A stretch of DNA of 64,000 nucleotides. Origin: Ustulina deusta. Lineage: Eukaryota > Ascomycota > Sordariomycetes > Xylariales > Xylariaceae. Each line of letters starts with the position of its first letter. Position 1 is the stretch's first letter. The position numbers were made by a program, and so were the translations under genes. The stretch covers positions 1 to 64,000 of the forward strand of contig JAJNNX010000082.1 in the NCBI GenBank assembly GCA_023159155.1. The letters are read 5' to 3'. The notes under the pieces are model-generated. The model did no database searches. It was not told the DNA's origin and was given only the letters and a program-made list of their open reading frames with translations. Of this stretch, positions 25,704 through 38,252 are shown in pieces.

Positions 25704-28235
25704 AATATAATTAAATTGTTTATTTGTTTTTTCATAAGAAATATATATATTTCTTAAACTTTTTTTTTTTTTAAATATACTACTATTTTAGTTTAGTTTT
25801 TTCAGCTCGTATTATTTTTTTAGTAGTTTAGAATATCTGCCTAATTAATAATCTAAACAATTTTATTTTTTTAATATTTAAAAATAATTTTTAGTTTTTT
25901 ATTTTTTTATATTATAATTAGCTAAATATATAAATTATAAATTATAACCTTTTTTAATAAATATTTATTTAGCGTTATATTATAAGCTATACTTTATTTT
26001 TTTTTAAATAGTATAGTTTTACTATTTTGTTTTTTTATTAATAAATATTAATAGGTTAATAAAATTTATATTTATAAATATAATTATTATATCTATTACT
26101 AATACTTTTTAGATTAGTACTATTAAAAATAGTTCAGTTTTTGTGTTATTTTATATTTTAATTAATATTTTTAGTTTTAAATTATTAATTATATTTATTA
26201 TTACTATAAAATATTTAAATATTATATTTTTTAATATATATATTAAAATCTATAGTTTAAATAACTACTAACTATACCCCTATTTTATTAATAAATATAA
26301 AATTAATATGTTAGAATTTTAGGTTTTTTATAAAATTTTTAATAAAACTTTTATTTATTAATATACTAGAACATTTTATATTTAAGCAAACTTTAACTTT
26401 TAGATTTTTAATATTGTTTTAAACAAAAATTTAAAAATATATAATCTTTTTTTTTAATTTTTTTTTAAATAATAATTTTAGGTTTATTTTAATAACTTAT
26501 ATTAATTAAATATTGATTTTGTATTTAATTAGTTTTAACATAGTTAGTATTATTAATATAAAATTTATTTATTTAATGTTTTTTTTGTTTAATTTAGTTT
26601 ATTTTATATAAATATTTTTAATATAGTTTGTTATTATTTTTATTAAATAAAATATAATTTTATATTTTATATAAGTTCTTAATATTATATTTAAGTTTAT
26701 TAATATATTTTTATTTTCTAATATAACATTTTAGTTATATATTTAATAATTATTTATTTTATTATATTTAATAACTATATATATTTTATTAGTTATTTTT
26801 GCTTTTTTTTTATTAAAATAAATATATTTTTTTATAGTTAGGTTTTTAGTTTTAGTACTATTATTAAAATCTATATCCTAAACAACTTTTTTGTTATAGT
26901 AATTTTATAATTTATTTATATTTAGTTTTTATTGCTTAAAATATTAATAATATATTTATTATTTTTATTAGTTTTTTTTTATTCTAGTTATTAAACTTAA
27001 TATTATATTAGCTATTTTATTAATATATTCTAAAGCAACTATTATTTTATTTTTAGTTATTCTAGTTGTTTTATTTTTTATAACTTCGTAATAATAATCT
27101 AATTTATTATAATTAACCTTGTTTATAATAAAGTATTCTAAAATTGTAATATTTTTAACTAAAGTTTTATTGTTATAAAATATTATTATTTTTATAGTTC
27201 GGCTAGTTTTGCTAAAACTAATTAATATTAATTACGTTTTATTTTTTTTATTTCTTTTTTTAAATATAATATTTAATTTTAGATATAATTATTATTATCT
27301 CCTTAGTTAATACTAGTTGTTTTTTTTTTAGCTTTTTTAAATATTTATTAATAATTTGTTTTATTACTAGTTTTAATGCAAGTTTTTATAGCTTAAATAA
27401 TAATAAGTTCTATAATTATATGAATAATTATAAATTTTTAGTATTTTTTTAAGCTTTATTATATTTAAAAGCTTTTATAATATAAGTTTTAAAACCCCTT
27501 TTTTATATAATATTTTTTATTATATATTTATAAATAAAAAGCTTAATATTTATTATATTTAATTAAATATTTTATTTTTTAATTAAAGCTTTTATAAATA
27601 TTAATAAACTTGCTTTATATTTTGCTATATTCTTTTTAAATAATTATTAAAACTATTATTATAGTATATTTTTTTATAAAAAAGTTTATTTTTTTATAAC
27701 TATTATAACAAACTTTTTTTTTATATTATTTTATTTTTTAAAATATTAAACCTAAAAATAAATATTTATATAGTTAGTATTTTTATTTTTATAAAAAATC
27801 GTATAACTTTTATTAGATTTTTTTAGTATATTAAGCTAAAAATAATTAATTTTTAATAGTTTTATTATTAAAAAGCTTATATAAATTATTATAAATAGTT
27901 ATTTAATTATAATAAAACTTTATTAAATAGTAATAATAAACTAGGTTATATTATAAAATGTTCTAATTATTTATAAATTAATATTAGTTATATTTATTAA
28001 ATTTTAATTTATAATAGCTGTTTTTTTTTTAAATAGATTTAAACCTTTTTATTAATATAGTTATTAGTTTTTTTAAATAAGCTAGCTATTTTTTAGCTTT
28101 TAATTATTAGTAAATATAACTTTTTAAAATTTAAAGTTTTTATTTATAATAATAATTATTTAGTTTTTTATTAATTATAGCTTTATAAAAAAAAATTTAA
28201 TTTTAATATAAGTATTATTAAAAATATTATTTAAT
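25704..28235. repeat. AT-rich RIP-degraded block
   Basis: Transposon debris with T excess on the top strand. No terminal repeat, domain or gene is recognisable. Confidence 0.7.
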
Positions 28236-28479
28236 TGTTATAATAATTAGTATAGTTTTAGTAAGACTTATAAGAACTTAGACCTATATAATAATAAAAT
28301 AAAAAGTCTATATATAGACCAACTTATAATTTTATAGCTATATATATAAAATCTATATTTATTTATTTTATAAATTTTAATTTCTTTTTTTTTTTTTTTT
28401 TTTTTTTTTTTTAGTTTAAAATTTTTATTTATAATATTAATAAACTAACTATAAAAGTTTTATTTAATTAATTATAATA
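28236..28479 (+). repeat. LTR of relic C (5' copy)
   Basis: Heavily mutated. A T-run of about 32 (28,390-28,412 region) replaces the TTTC-rich tract of the 3' copy, as expected if its C bases were converted to T. Confidence 0.7.
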
Positions 28480-31400
28480 TTACTTTAAGCTTATTAATTA
28501 TTTATTAATAAATATTTAATAAATATATATTTTTTATTTTATTATAATTAGCAAAATATAAATAAACTTTTTTTTTAATTATATATTTAATATAAAAAAT
28601 TATATATTTTATAATATAAATTGAATTTTAATATATTTTTAATATAATTTTTAATTTTTATATTATTTAAAAACTAATAATTTATAAAAAACCTAACTTT
28701 AAATAAATTTTTTTTTTTTTTAGTTTTTAAATAATTAAAATAATTTTAATTTTTAAGTATAGTTAGTTTTTTATTATTAAATAATTTTAAAAAAAAAATT
28801 TTATAGAAAAAAAATTTTTTTTTATTATATTTTTTTATAAATATTTTAAACAAATTAATATATAAAAAAAAAATAAAAAAAAAACAAAAAATTAAAACTT
28901 AAAAAAGCAAAATTTAAACTAGAACTAAAATAATTTAAAATAAATAATATATTAAAAAATATATTAAAAAATATTATAATAATATAAGCTTATATTTTTA
29001 TATTGGTTCTAATAGAACTTTTTTAATAAATAAAAAAAATAAAATATTAATTTTTTATTATATTTATTTTAATATTTTTAAAAAATAACTATAATTTAAT
29101 AATAAAAATTATATTTAAAAATATTAACTTTAAACTTTTTAGTTTTCTTATTTTATTTATTTTTTATTTTTTTAGTTTATTTTTTAATATTAAAAAAACT
29201 AAAATAGAAAAAATTAATTTTAATAAGTTTATAAAAAATAGAACTTTATTTAATAATTAAGTTTATAAATTAATAAAAAAACTAAATAAAAATATTATTA
29301 TATTTTAAACTAAAAATAATTAATTTTAATATATTATAAATTAATTAAAAAAATATATTAAAAAATTAATAAAAATCTATTTTTATTTAATTAAAAAACT
29401 ATTTAATAATATTATTAAAATAATTTAAATTTTATTAATAATTTATTATAATTTTAATTAAATAATTATTATTTATAAAATATTTTAAATTTATATATAT
29501 AAAACTAATAAAAATATTAATAAATTTATTTTTATATAAACTTAAAAAAAATTTATATAAAATTTTTTATAAATTATTTATTAATAAAATTATTAAATTA
29601 AGATATAATATTAAATAAATTTATAAAAATTATTAATAAATTAAATTTATAAGTTTAATTAAAAGCTTAAAGTTTTAAATATTTAACTAATAAAAAAAAT
29701 CTATAATAAAAATAGGTTTAGTAGTTTATTTAATTTAAAAAATAAATAAAATTAAAAAAGAAATTTTATTAGTTTTTTTATTTATTTTAATTAAAATATA
29801 TAATTAAAACAAATTAATTATTTTTAAAATATTTATTTAATTATAAATTAATAATATTAAAATAAAAATTTTAGTTTTATATAATATTAAAGCTTATATT
29901 TTTTTAATAATTAGTTATAACTTTATATAATAAATTAAATAATAATTAAAAATAAAAATAGTTTATTTAGCTAAACTTTAAAAATTTTATAATTATTAAA
30001 ATAAAATAATTAATAAAATTTATAAATATTTAATATATATAATAAAAATTAATAATTTATTTTTATTAATTTAATTTTTATTAATAATTATAATTAAACT
30101 TTTTAATTATAAATAATAAAATATAAACTTAAAAATATAAAAAAATATGAATTAATATAATTAAATATTAAAAAAATACTATTAAATATTAAAACAATTT
30201 TTTAAAAATAAAATAATTATTTTAAAAACAACTAAAACTAAAAAAATATAAAAAAAACCTAAAACTTTTAAATTTAAAATAAAAAGAGTTTATATAATAA
30301 TTTAAAAAAAAAAAAAACTATGGTACTATTGAAAAAATTATATAAAACTTTCAAAATTATTTTTATTAAAATAAATAAAAATAACTAGCTAAAAAAACTT
30401 TAAAAAAACTTATTATAATTAAGTTTATAATAATTAAAAATAACTATATTAAACTATTTAAAATAAATTTAAATTAATTAAGTAATGCTATAAAAAACTT
30501 TTAATAATAAACTAATTTTATTTTAAAAAAAAAACTTTAAATATATAAAGTTAGTATAAAACTTTTTGTTTTTTTAATTATTATATTTAAAAGAGTTTTT
30601 TTTAAAAAAAAAATCTAAAATTTTGCTATTATTATAACTAAAGTTTAATATAATATTAAAATTTAATAATAAAAAATATAAACTTAAATATTATTTTTAT
30701 TTTATTTATATTTAAATTTAAGTTAATTAAATATAAATTTATAATTAATTATTAATAAAAAAATATATATTTAAAAAATTAAATTATATTAGTTTTAAAT
30801 ATTAATAATATTATATTTAATTATTATTATATTATTTATTTTATAAAACTAAATATTATTAAAGAATTTTATTAATTATTATTAATTATAAAATTATCTT
30901 ATTTTATTTATTTTAAAACTAAAAAATAGTATTAAACTTATTATAAAAAAATAATTTATTATTTATATTAAGCTAAATATTAAAAAAATATTAAAAAGTT
31001 TTATTTTAATATATTTATTATTAATTATTTAAAAATAATTATAAAAACTAACATAAAGATTAAAATTAACTTTATTAAAACTTTAATAATTTTAAAAATA
31101 TTAAATTAATTTAGTTATTTTTTAAACTTTATAATTATATTTATATATTTATTTATTATATTAATAAAATTACTGCTTTTTTAAATTAATTATTAAAAAA
31201 GAACTTTTATTTAAAATAGAACTAAAATAAAAATAAGCTTTTAAATATATAAAACTACTAATATATAAAATATTTATTTTAGTTTTTTTTAAACTTAGTT
31301 AACTAATATAAATAAACATAAATATTTTATATAATATAACAAAAAAGATTATTTAATAATAATAATAAAATTTATTTTAAAAACTTATAAAATATTTTTT

Positions 31401-33296
31401 TAAAATAATAATACTAATAAAACAAACCTACTTAATTTAAAACTATAAACTTTTAATAATAATATAAATTTTAAAATATTATTACTTAATATTTTTTAAA
31501 ACTAAATTTTTTATAATAACTAATTATTAAGCTTTATTATATTTTTTAAATAAATAGACTTTATTAATATAATAAATATATTAAGCTAATTTTTTATTAA
31601 ACTTTAATATTATTTTTTAATACTAATTAAAACAAAAAAATATAATAGCTAATATTTTATTAAAAAAAATAATAAAGTTTTTTATAATTAAAACTAAAAA
31701 AACAAAAAAAAAACAATAGTATTAATTTTTTTTAATAAAATATTAAGTTTTATATTAATTATAAACTTTTTATTTAATATTTTTTAAAAAGCTAACCTAA
31801 TAAACCTAATTAAATAAAAAAACTAACTATAAGATCTAAAAAATAAAAATAAAAAACTATATATACTTAAAACTATTTTAAATAAAACTATTCTTTTTTA
31901 TATAACTTTAATTTAAAAAGCTTATATATTTTTAATTATTATATATTAAAATTAATATAAAATAATTAAAATATTAAAATAAAAATATTACTAGTTTTAT
32001 TTAAAATATAATTATAAATAATATATATATAGTTATTATAATTATAAAAAAAATAAAATATTATAAAATAAAACTTTTAGTTTTTTTTATTTATTATTTA
32101 TATTAATTATAATATAATAATATATAATAATAAATAATAAAATTATAACTATATATAAATATTTATAAATAAGTTTAATTATCTAATTATAACTTTATTT
32201 AATAAAAAAATAAATATTATAAAATTATTAGCTATATAATACTATAAAAATTTATATAGATTTTTTAATATATTAAATATATAAATATTAAATAATATAA
32301 AATTATTTATTTTTAAATTTATAATAATAATTAATAATTTTATAAGTACTAAATACTATTTTAGTAATATTTATTATTTTTAAACTTAAAAAATAATAAA
32401 GTTAATTAATTAAAATTTAAACTAATAATTTTATTTATATATTAATAAATATTAAAATAACTAAAATATTTATTTTTTTGTTTTAAATTTTATATATAAT
32501 ACTTTGTAATATTTATTAATTAATATATTATTACTAAAAATAGTAATAAAAATTAAAATATAAAACTTTTTAATAGTAAATATTAATAAAATAATTATAA
32601 ATTTTAATATTAAATAATAAATATTTCAATTAGTTTATTAAATTTAAAATATTTAAAAAATAATATAAGCTATAAACTAATAAAAAAAATGTTTAATAAA
32701 TTTTAAAATAAAAAACAAAGTTTTTTTAAAAAAAAAATTTTATAATATAAATATTAACTATTAGATTAGACTTTTAATTAATTATATTTTTTAAAATTTT
32801 AAAATTTTAAAAATTTAGCTATATTTTTAATTTGTTTAATTTATATAAAATAAAACCCCTATTTTATATTAACTAATTATAAAAAATAAATAATAATTTT
32901 TTATTTTAATAAATTTAGTTATTATTTTTAGCTAAAAATATTAATAATAAAACAAAGTTTAAAATTAAAAAAATTAAATAATTAAAAATATATAAAAAAA
33001 ACAAAAACTATAGTACTAAATTGCTTAAAAAAGCTATAATCTTAATAATACTTAATATATAACTTAAAATTTTAAAAATATACTAATTAAACTTAATTTA
33101 TTTTATAAAATTTATAAAAAAGTATTTAAACTTTTTATAAAATTATAAAAATAAATATATATAATAATAACTAACAAATTTATAAACAATTATAAAAATA
33201 ATAATAAAGTAATATAATATAAAAAAATTATATAAACTTAATATTATTAATAACCTTAAATTAAAACTATATTCAAACTTTTAGTTTTAAAAAAAA

Positions 33297-33539
33297 TAAT
33301 ATAATAATTAGTATAGTTTTAGTAAAACTTGCAAGAACCCAGACCTATATAGCAATAAAATAGGAAGTCTACGCACGGACCAACCTATAACTCTATAGCT
33401 ATACATATAAAGTCTATATCTACCCACCCTATAAACTCTGACTTCTTTCTTTCCTTTCTTTCTTTTTTCTTTAGCTTAGAGTCTTTGTTTATAGTATTAA
33501 TAAACTAGCTATAAAAGCTTTACTCGACTAATCGTAACA
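33297..33539 (+). repeat. LTR of relic C (3' copy)
   Basis: Much less mutated than its partner in the middle and right parts. Shows CATATAAAG at 33,404-33,412, a long TTTC pyrimidine tract at 33,440-33,475, AATAAA near 33,508 and the terminus ACTCGACTAATCGTAACA. These fit promoter, pyrimidine tract and polyadenylation signals of an LTR. Confidence 0.72.
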
Positions 33540-35617
33540 ACTGCTATTTTTTAAGTATTAGCTTTTTTATAAGATTTAATTTTTTATTTTTATTAAAAAA
33601 GTAATTAAAAATATTAAAAGTCTTTTAGTTGTAATTTAATTAGGTAATTTTAGCAAAAATATATTTATATATATTATTTTTATATTTAATGTTTTAATAA
33701 TTAAAGTTATTAAAAAAAAATTATAGATTTGTTTGATTTAGATTAAAATAAGTAGTATTATATATATATTTTTTGTAATAATATAGCAAGTAATAATTAT
33801 TGTTTTTAAAGCAAAGCTAAAATATTCTATATTTTGTTTTGTTTTATATTGCTATATAGTTACTAAAGCTTAAACTAATAAAAAGTTAAAAGTTAAAACA
33901 TAATTATTTAGTTGCTAAGTTTAGCTATAATAACTATTTAAATTTAGGTTAATAATTAAAACGTAACAACTTATTAATTTTATTTATATTAAGCTAAGTA
34001 TAAAAATATTATAGCTAAGTCTAACTTTAATATTACTACTTAAACTTTTTTAAAATATAACTTTATTAAAATTTTATTAATAATAAATAGTTTAATAAGC
34101 CTAAATATATATGCTCCCTATAATACAAAGATTAAAGGTTTAAGTTAGTAAGTAAGCATTACTTATTATAGTAATTCAATTATTTATTAAAAATAACAAT
34201 TATTATATAAAGTATGAATAAATATTCTTTTTTTTTAAGTATAAAATTATAAGAATATCTACTTATTTATAAATATAATAAATATATTTATAGCTATAGC
34301 TGATATATCTATAGTTATGCCTATTAATTAGCCGGACTTTAGCCGGACAAAAAAGACTTTATTTCTTTTTTATTATATTAGTTTATATAATAATATAAGT
34401 TCTTATATAAATATAAAAAATTTATATTTTATATAAACATTTTTTTTATAAATAATATAATATATAATTATTTATATTTTATTTATATATATTTATTTTA
34501 TATATAATATATTATATATAGCTTATTTAATAAATATATTTATAATATTGCTTTATAATTAATTATAACTATTAAATGTTAATAAAAATTTTGTTAGCAA
34601 AAAAAAAAGCTTTTATAAAGCTTACTATTTATAATACTAGAATATATATAAAAGTTTATTTAAATAAATAAAACATGTTTTTATAAAGCTTATTATATAT
34701 AAAAAAAACATTTTTAAAAAGCTTATTATAATTTATTATAGTTATTAAATATTATTAAAAATATTATAATAGCAAAAAAAACACTTTTATAAAACTTACT
34801 ATATATAATATATAAACGTGCTTAATAAACTAAAAAATAGCAAACTTTTTAAAATAAACTAATAAAATCTATATTTTCTTAGAAAATTTACTATAATTTA
34901 TTATAGCTATTAAAAACTATTTAAAAGCTTTATAATATTCTTTATATTTTATTATAAATATTAAATACTATTAAAAATACTAATAATAATAAAAAAACGC
35001 TTTTTAAAAACTTATTATAACTTATAATAAATATTAATATTAGATTTATTAGTATATATAATTAATAAGCTAGCCGCAAACTAATAAATTAGGTTATAAT
35101 TATAAATATAAGCTTTATACTTATTAATTAAAAAATTACGCCGAAAATATAGCAATATAAATTAAAAATAAAAACAGCTATATTAATAAACTTATAAATA
35201 CTACTTTTAATTAATATAAACGTATTAACACTAAATATAAAACCTATTATATACTAAAACTTTTATATATATAAAAACTATTATATATTTATTTAATATA
35301 AGCTTATTAATATATATTAATAAGATTACTATATATATATACATTTGTACGCCTTTTTTAAATATAGTTATATAGCTAGAAAAAGCTACTAGAGTGACTT
35401 TTCTTAAAGGGGTATATTAGATTTAGTAGTGGGCTAAATAAAAACTAAGTAGTAATAAAAGCTTTAGAGTGGCTAGTGAGAAGTGCTACTATAGGGGTAA
35501 AAAGATATACCCTTAGCTAATAGAACGTTATATACCTAGCAAAATTAGTAGTTCTACACCTAATTGTATAAAGGATATATATATAAAGGGTGTAAATACA
35601 CTATACCAACAGACCTA
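33540..35617. repeat. AT-rich RIP-degraded block, right edge
   Basis: Transposon debris including the second copy of repeat D. Two GCCGGAC motifs survive near 34,331-34,350. From about 35,370 the composition begins to recover: GTGACTTTTCTTAAAGGGG, a TATATATAAAGGG box at 35,577-35,590 and the CAA array that closes the block. The 35,370-35,617 stretch could be the end of a less damaged transposon, perhaps an LTR, but no partner is in the window. Confidence 0.6.
34160..34332 (+). repeat. Dispersed repeat D, copy 2
   Basis: Matches 16,235-16,398 in direct orientation, with the shared TATTTATAGCTATAGCT and TAGTTATGCCTATTAA segments. The upstream sequences differ (no match left of about 34,150), so the copies are partial. 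Confidence 0.6.
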
Positions 35618-35645
35618 CAACAACAACAACAACAACAACAACAAT
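35618..35645. repeat. CAA microsatellite at the AT/GC boundary
   Basis: About eight CAA copies. Left of it the sequence is AT-rich debris; right of it composition is normal at once (CCTTCTGCGGGCAATACG). Confidence 0.85.
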
Positions 35646-36214
35646 AATAACACACCTTCTGCGGGCAATACGTGGCGAGATCGCTAGTGCTAAATCCGAC
35701 AACAGCCACTGCACCTAATCACCAGCAAAACCAGTGCGCAATTAAGAAACAGAAGTCCTACTTCATAGCTTGATCGGATGTCTTGATTTTTTTTTTTTTG
35801 GTTGGTTGGTTGGTTGAATAACATCGCCATATTGCTTAGATGTACCTAGCAGATCTCTTGAATTTCTTCTGCATGGTCGGAATACCGGCTTCTTGACAGG
35901 GGTGCTTTGGATGGGGTGCCCAGCTGAGCCCATGTAGGTGCACTACAGCAGAACCGACGTTCTTGAGCCGGACAGCGAGAGCATGGTTTATATGCATCAA
36001 TACCCAAGGAAGTGGCAGGGTTTCATGCAAATAGCGTAAATTCTATGGTGCTGTGAACCGTGATTTATACGAACAAGTTGTTTAACATAGATGTATAATG
36101 TGACATATTGATTTAAGTACAAATTCCTCCAATAAACAGCCCCCAAATTTCAACTGTACACGAACTGGCGTTCCTATATGAATTCAATAAGATGAGGAAA
36201 TGAGTTGAATGTTT

Positions 36215-36300
36215 AAGGTGTTGATTCACTACCGCTTAGCAGGATAGCGAACCCGTCTCATCTCTGCGTGCCAAAAGGTCAGAAATTCAAGCCTTTCCTA
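36215..36300 (+). pseudogene. Degenerate tRNA-like sequence (Met-like, CAT)
   Basis: CGCTTAGCAGGATAGCG folds as a 4-bp D-arm (CGCT/AGCG). CTCAT follows in the anticodon position and AAATTCAAGCC resembles a B-box. The anticodon stem and the T-stem do not pair properly and extra bases lie between them, so it cannot be a working tRNA. A tRNA pseudogene or the head of a SINE is possible. Confidence 0.3.
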
Positions 36301-36447
36301 TCCTATGCATCTGCAGAACTTCAGCTCGGCGCCTGACATGCAGCAGGTCTTACTGTAGCAATCCACCAAAGCTCGTGAAATTCAATATTGAGGTTGCCCT
36401 CAGCTAATGGCGTGATGCCGAACGACTTTTGGATTGTGAGATTTGTC

Positions 36448-36520
36448 GTAGCGCAGCTGGTCTAGGCGGTGGTGGCCAGCCACAGACCGATTGAAATCCC
36501 GGCTTTCATACCCGACTAGA
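36448..36520 (+). pseudogene. Degenerate tRNA-like sequence (Gly-like, GCC) or SINE head
   Basis: It has a close A-box match (TAGCGCAGCTGG), a 4-bp anticodon stem GTGG/CCAC with a 7-base loop TGGCCAG, and a B-box-like ATTGAAATCCCGG with one base missing from the expected T-stem. No proper acceptor stem is found. A tRNA pseudogene or a tRNA-derived SINE are the likely readings. Confidence 0.35.
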
Positions 36521-36632
36521 TCTAGTGACACGAACCGTTAAGCAGCCGTTGATGCAAGTAGCATTATTGCTTTGATACTGAGCCTGCGCGTAGGTGTACC
36601 GAGTAAGCTCTACCAGCGAGTTAGGCGACGGG

Positions 36633-36638
36633 TATAAA
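36633..36638 (+). promoter_or_regulatory. TATA box upstream of the small secreted-protein relic
   Basis: TATAAA lies 139 bases before the ATG at 36,777, a plausible position for a core promoter. Confidence 0.35.
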
Positions 36639-36776
36639 GCATGATTCCTTTCCAGAAGGAATGCATAGCATCGCACAAACAGTATCTTTGAGGTATCTGT
36701 TAGCTCTCTCTGCTCACGGCCACTGGATTAACCGAGAAATCGCCCAGCATCGGCAGAAATAAGACACTCGCGATTA

Positions 36777-37161
36777 TGACTCTTCTCTCTCTCTCTCCCG
36801 CCCGGAAGCTGCTCGCAGCAGCAGCCCTCCTGGCTCTTGCAGCCAGCGCCGGAGCCCGCAGCTCGGGGTTTCGGCGAGGATCATCAGCGCACCGGTCGCC
36901 GTGGTGCCCAATGCGCCCTACCAGCTGACCTTCTGGACTTACTTCGACAACCGCAACGCCGGGTTCATCGGGGTCATGTTCAACAACGTGGCCTACTACA
37001 CTATTGATGCGACAGATCACGGCTTCGGCGGCGACTTTACGCTCAACACGGTCAATTACACGCCCACCAATAACACAGTCACTATCAAGTTCGAGTTTCT
37101 GTTCGGCTCTGTCACTAGCTTGGATCGCATTGATAGCGTCACTTTTGCGCCGGTGCAGTGA
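36777..37161 (+). pseudogene. Frameshifted small secreted protein, CBM4/9-like beta-sandwich fragment
   Basis: The ATG at 36,777 opens a clear signal peptide (MTLLSLSPARKLLAAAALL, Ala-rich h-region, AASAGA cleavage region). The frame then runs into unrelated residues, while the +1 frame from about 36,868 reads well to the stop at 37,159-37,161, with VPNAPYQLTFWTYF, IGVMFNN and a final RIDSVTFAPVQ. That pattern (Tyr-x-Leu-x-Phe strand, then an Asp-x-Val-Thr-x-x-Pro close) resembles the second half of CenC-like carbohydrate-binding modules. The GGGG run at 36,865-36,868 is the likely site of one lost base. There is no GT donor between the ATG and this run, so an intron does not explain it. About 127 codons in all, short for a full module. 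Family assignment is tentative. Confidence 0.45.
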
Positions 37162-37564
37162 TCGAGTCGTTAATAGAGGGGGGCTATTACTAAGTTGGAA
37201 TGTCGGCTATAATTACCTAGACTAGTAGTGGGCCTGGATGGGAATATATACTGATATTACACCATATACATTGCGGCAGACGTTCGAGCCCTGGACATGG
37301 GGCACAACTAGTGTAAAACGCTCGAGGGAAAAAATCGCCCTGTAGTGAAAATAAAAGGCACATGAGCGCTGAATTCATTCTTGACTGTGTGAGTAAAGTG
37401 GGAAGACCTCGATAATTAATAAGCCGTTCGAACTCGCCAACGAGTAGATTATTAGGTTGATATTGTAGAACTAGAATAGGTATGACAGGGGCACAGAGTG
37501 TATCACCATGATACATCTATGAAATTTTAATATTTTATACAATAATTATTTATTTATTATGCTA

Positions 37565-37640
37565 CGCCTGCTAGCATACATGGATCATACTTGGAAGCAT
37601 ATGTAAGATATATAGAAGCCTAGATATCCTATTTTAAGGT
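37565..37640 (+). repeat. Diverged third copy of the TATA-bearing repeat
   Basis: CATACATGGATCATACTTGG and AAGCATATGTAAGATATA align with CATACACGGATC... and the GAGGCGTATATAAGACA core at 38,250-38,404. The differences are mainly C-to-T and G-to-A, as expected of RIP. Confidence 0.45.
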
Positions 37641-37837
37641 ATTATGGGAAGGTACGAAGGACAGTGCCCATATATTACCCTCACGGTGGTTTTACATCAA
37701 TTACCTCCATCTCTTCTACAACTTCGCTTTTCTCTCCAATGCTATAACCGTATTGCTAACTTTTTAGGGTGTTAGCGTAACAGCATACAGGTTGGCCGCT
37801 ATAACAATTATATCTTAAAGTACTGGTTACTAGATCT

Positions 37838-37868
37838 TGATGTTGCAAAAAACTAGCGGTTCGATTCT
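37838..37868 (+). other. T-arm/B-box-like hairpin
   Basis: AACTAG and CTAGTT form a perfect 6-bp stem around a loop with GGTTCGATT, a strong match to a tRNA T-arm and B-box. The 80 bases upstream do not fold into the remaining arms, so it is probably SINE-like or a tRNA fragment. Confidence 0.35.
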
Positions 37869-38084
37869 AGTTAAACCTAGACGTGCAAGTCGTAGTCTTT
37901 TGCTGGCTGACAAGTGAAGTAACTATAACGCACTACTTTGGCATTTCGAGTGATCGTAAGACCAGAGGGCTGCCGATCGATAATGTGGCTGTAAGTCTAT
38001 AAAATAGCAGTAAGACCTAGCCGGTGCGGGGTAGTGATAGTTGCGGACCACTTGGGGGCTTAACGCACAGCTATTCTACTCTGG

Positions 38085-38152
38085 TACGTAGAGTGAGGTA
38101 ATGGTGGGTAGCCAGGTCATGAGGTGGATAGGTTCGAGTCCGATCAGCGCTA
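38085..38152 (+). other. B-box-like sequence, possible SINE piece
   Basis: GGTTCGAGTCC at 38,130-38,140 is a perfect B-box, and ATAGG/CCGAT pairs at four of five positions. A T-rich run (TTTTGTTTTT) follows within 25 bases, as in pol III terminators. No anticodon arm could be found upstream. Confidence 0.35.
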
Positions 38153-38252
38153 TTTTGTTTTTCGCCTTATGACTTATCTCGTAGGTGATCGGTTTTGGAC
38201 CTAGGTGGTTCAGGGACGAACCACATACGAGATGGGGAATAGTTGTCATCGG

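Larger units (their letters stand above)
28236..33539 (+). mobile_element. LTR retrotransposon relic C (about 5.3 kb), RIP-dead
   Basis: Direct repeats of about 244 bases at 28,236-28,479 and 33,297-33,539 bound it, with TGTTATAATAATTAG at the left end and AATCGTAACA at the right. The top strand is strongly A-rich through the interior, the reverse of the flanking blocks, and an A8 purine run lies just before the 3' LTR; both favour plus-strand sense. The interior has lost nearly all G and C and no reverse transcriptase or integrase motif can be read. The flanking pentamers (TTAAT and ACTGC) do not match, so a target duplication is not supported. Confidence 0.7.

Noticed and set aside
35836..36030. 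Minus-strand 64-codon frame
   Set aside because: It begins at TTG, has no recognisable family and no neighbouring exon; too short to support.
36700..37020. Minus-strand 106-codon frame over the secreted-protein relic
   Set aside because: It is the shadow of the plus-strand coding pattern; its residues are a low-complexity Ala/Arg/Glu mix.
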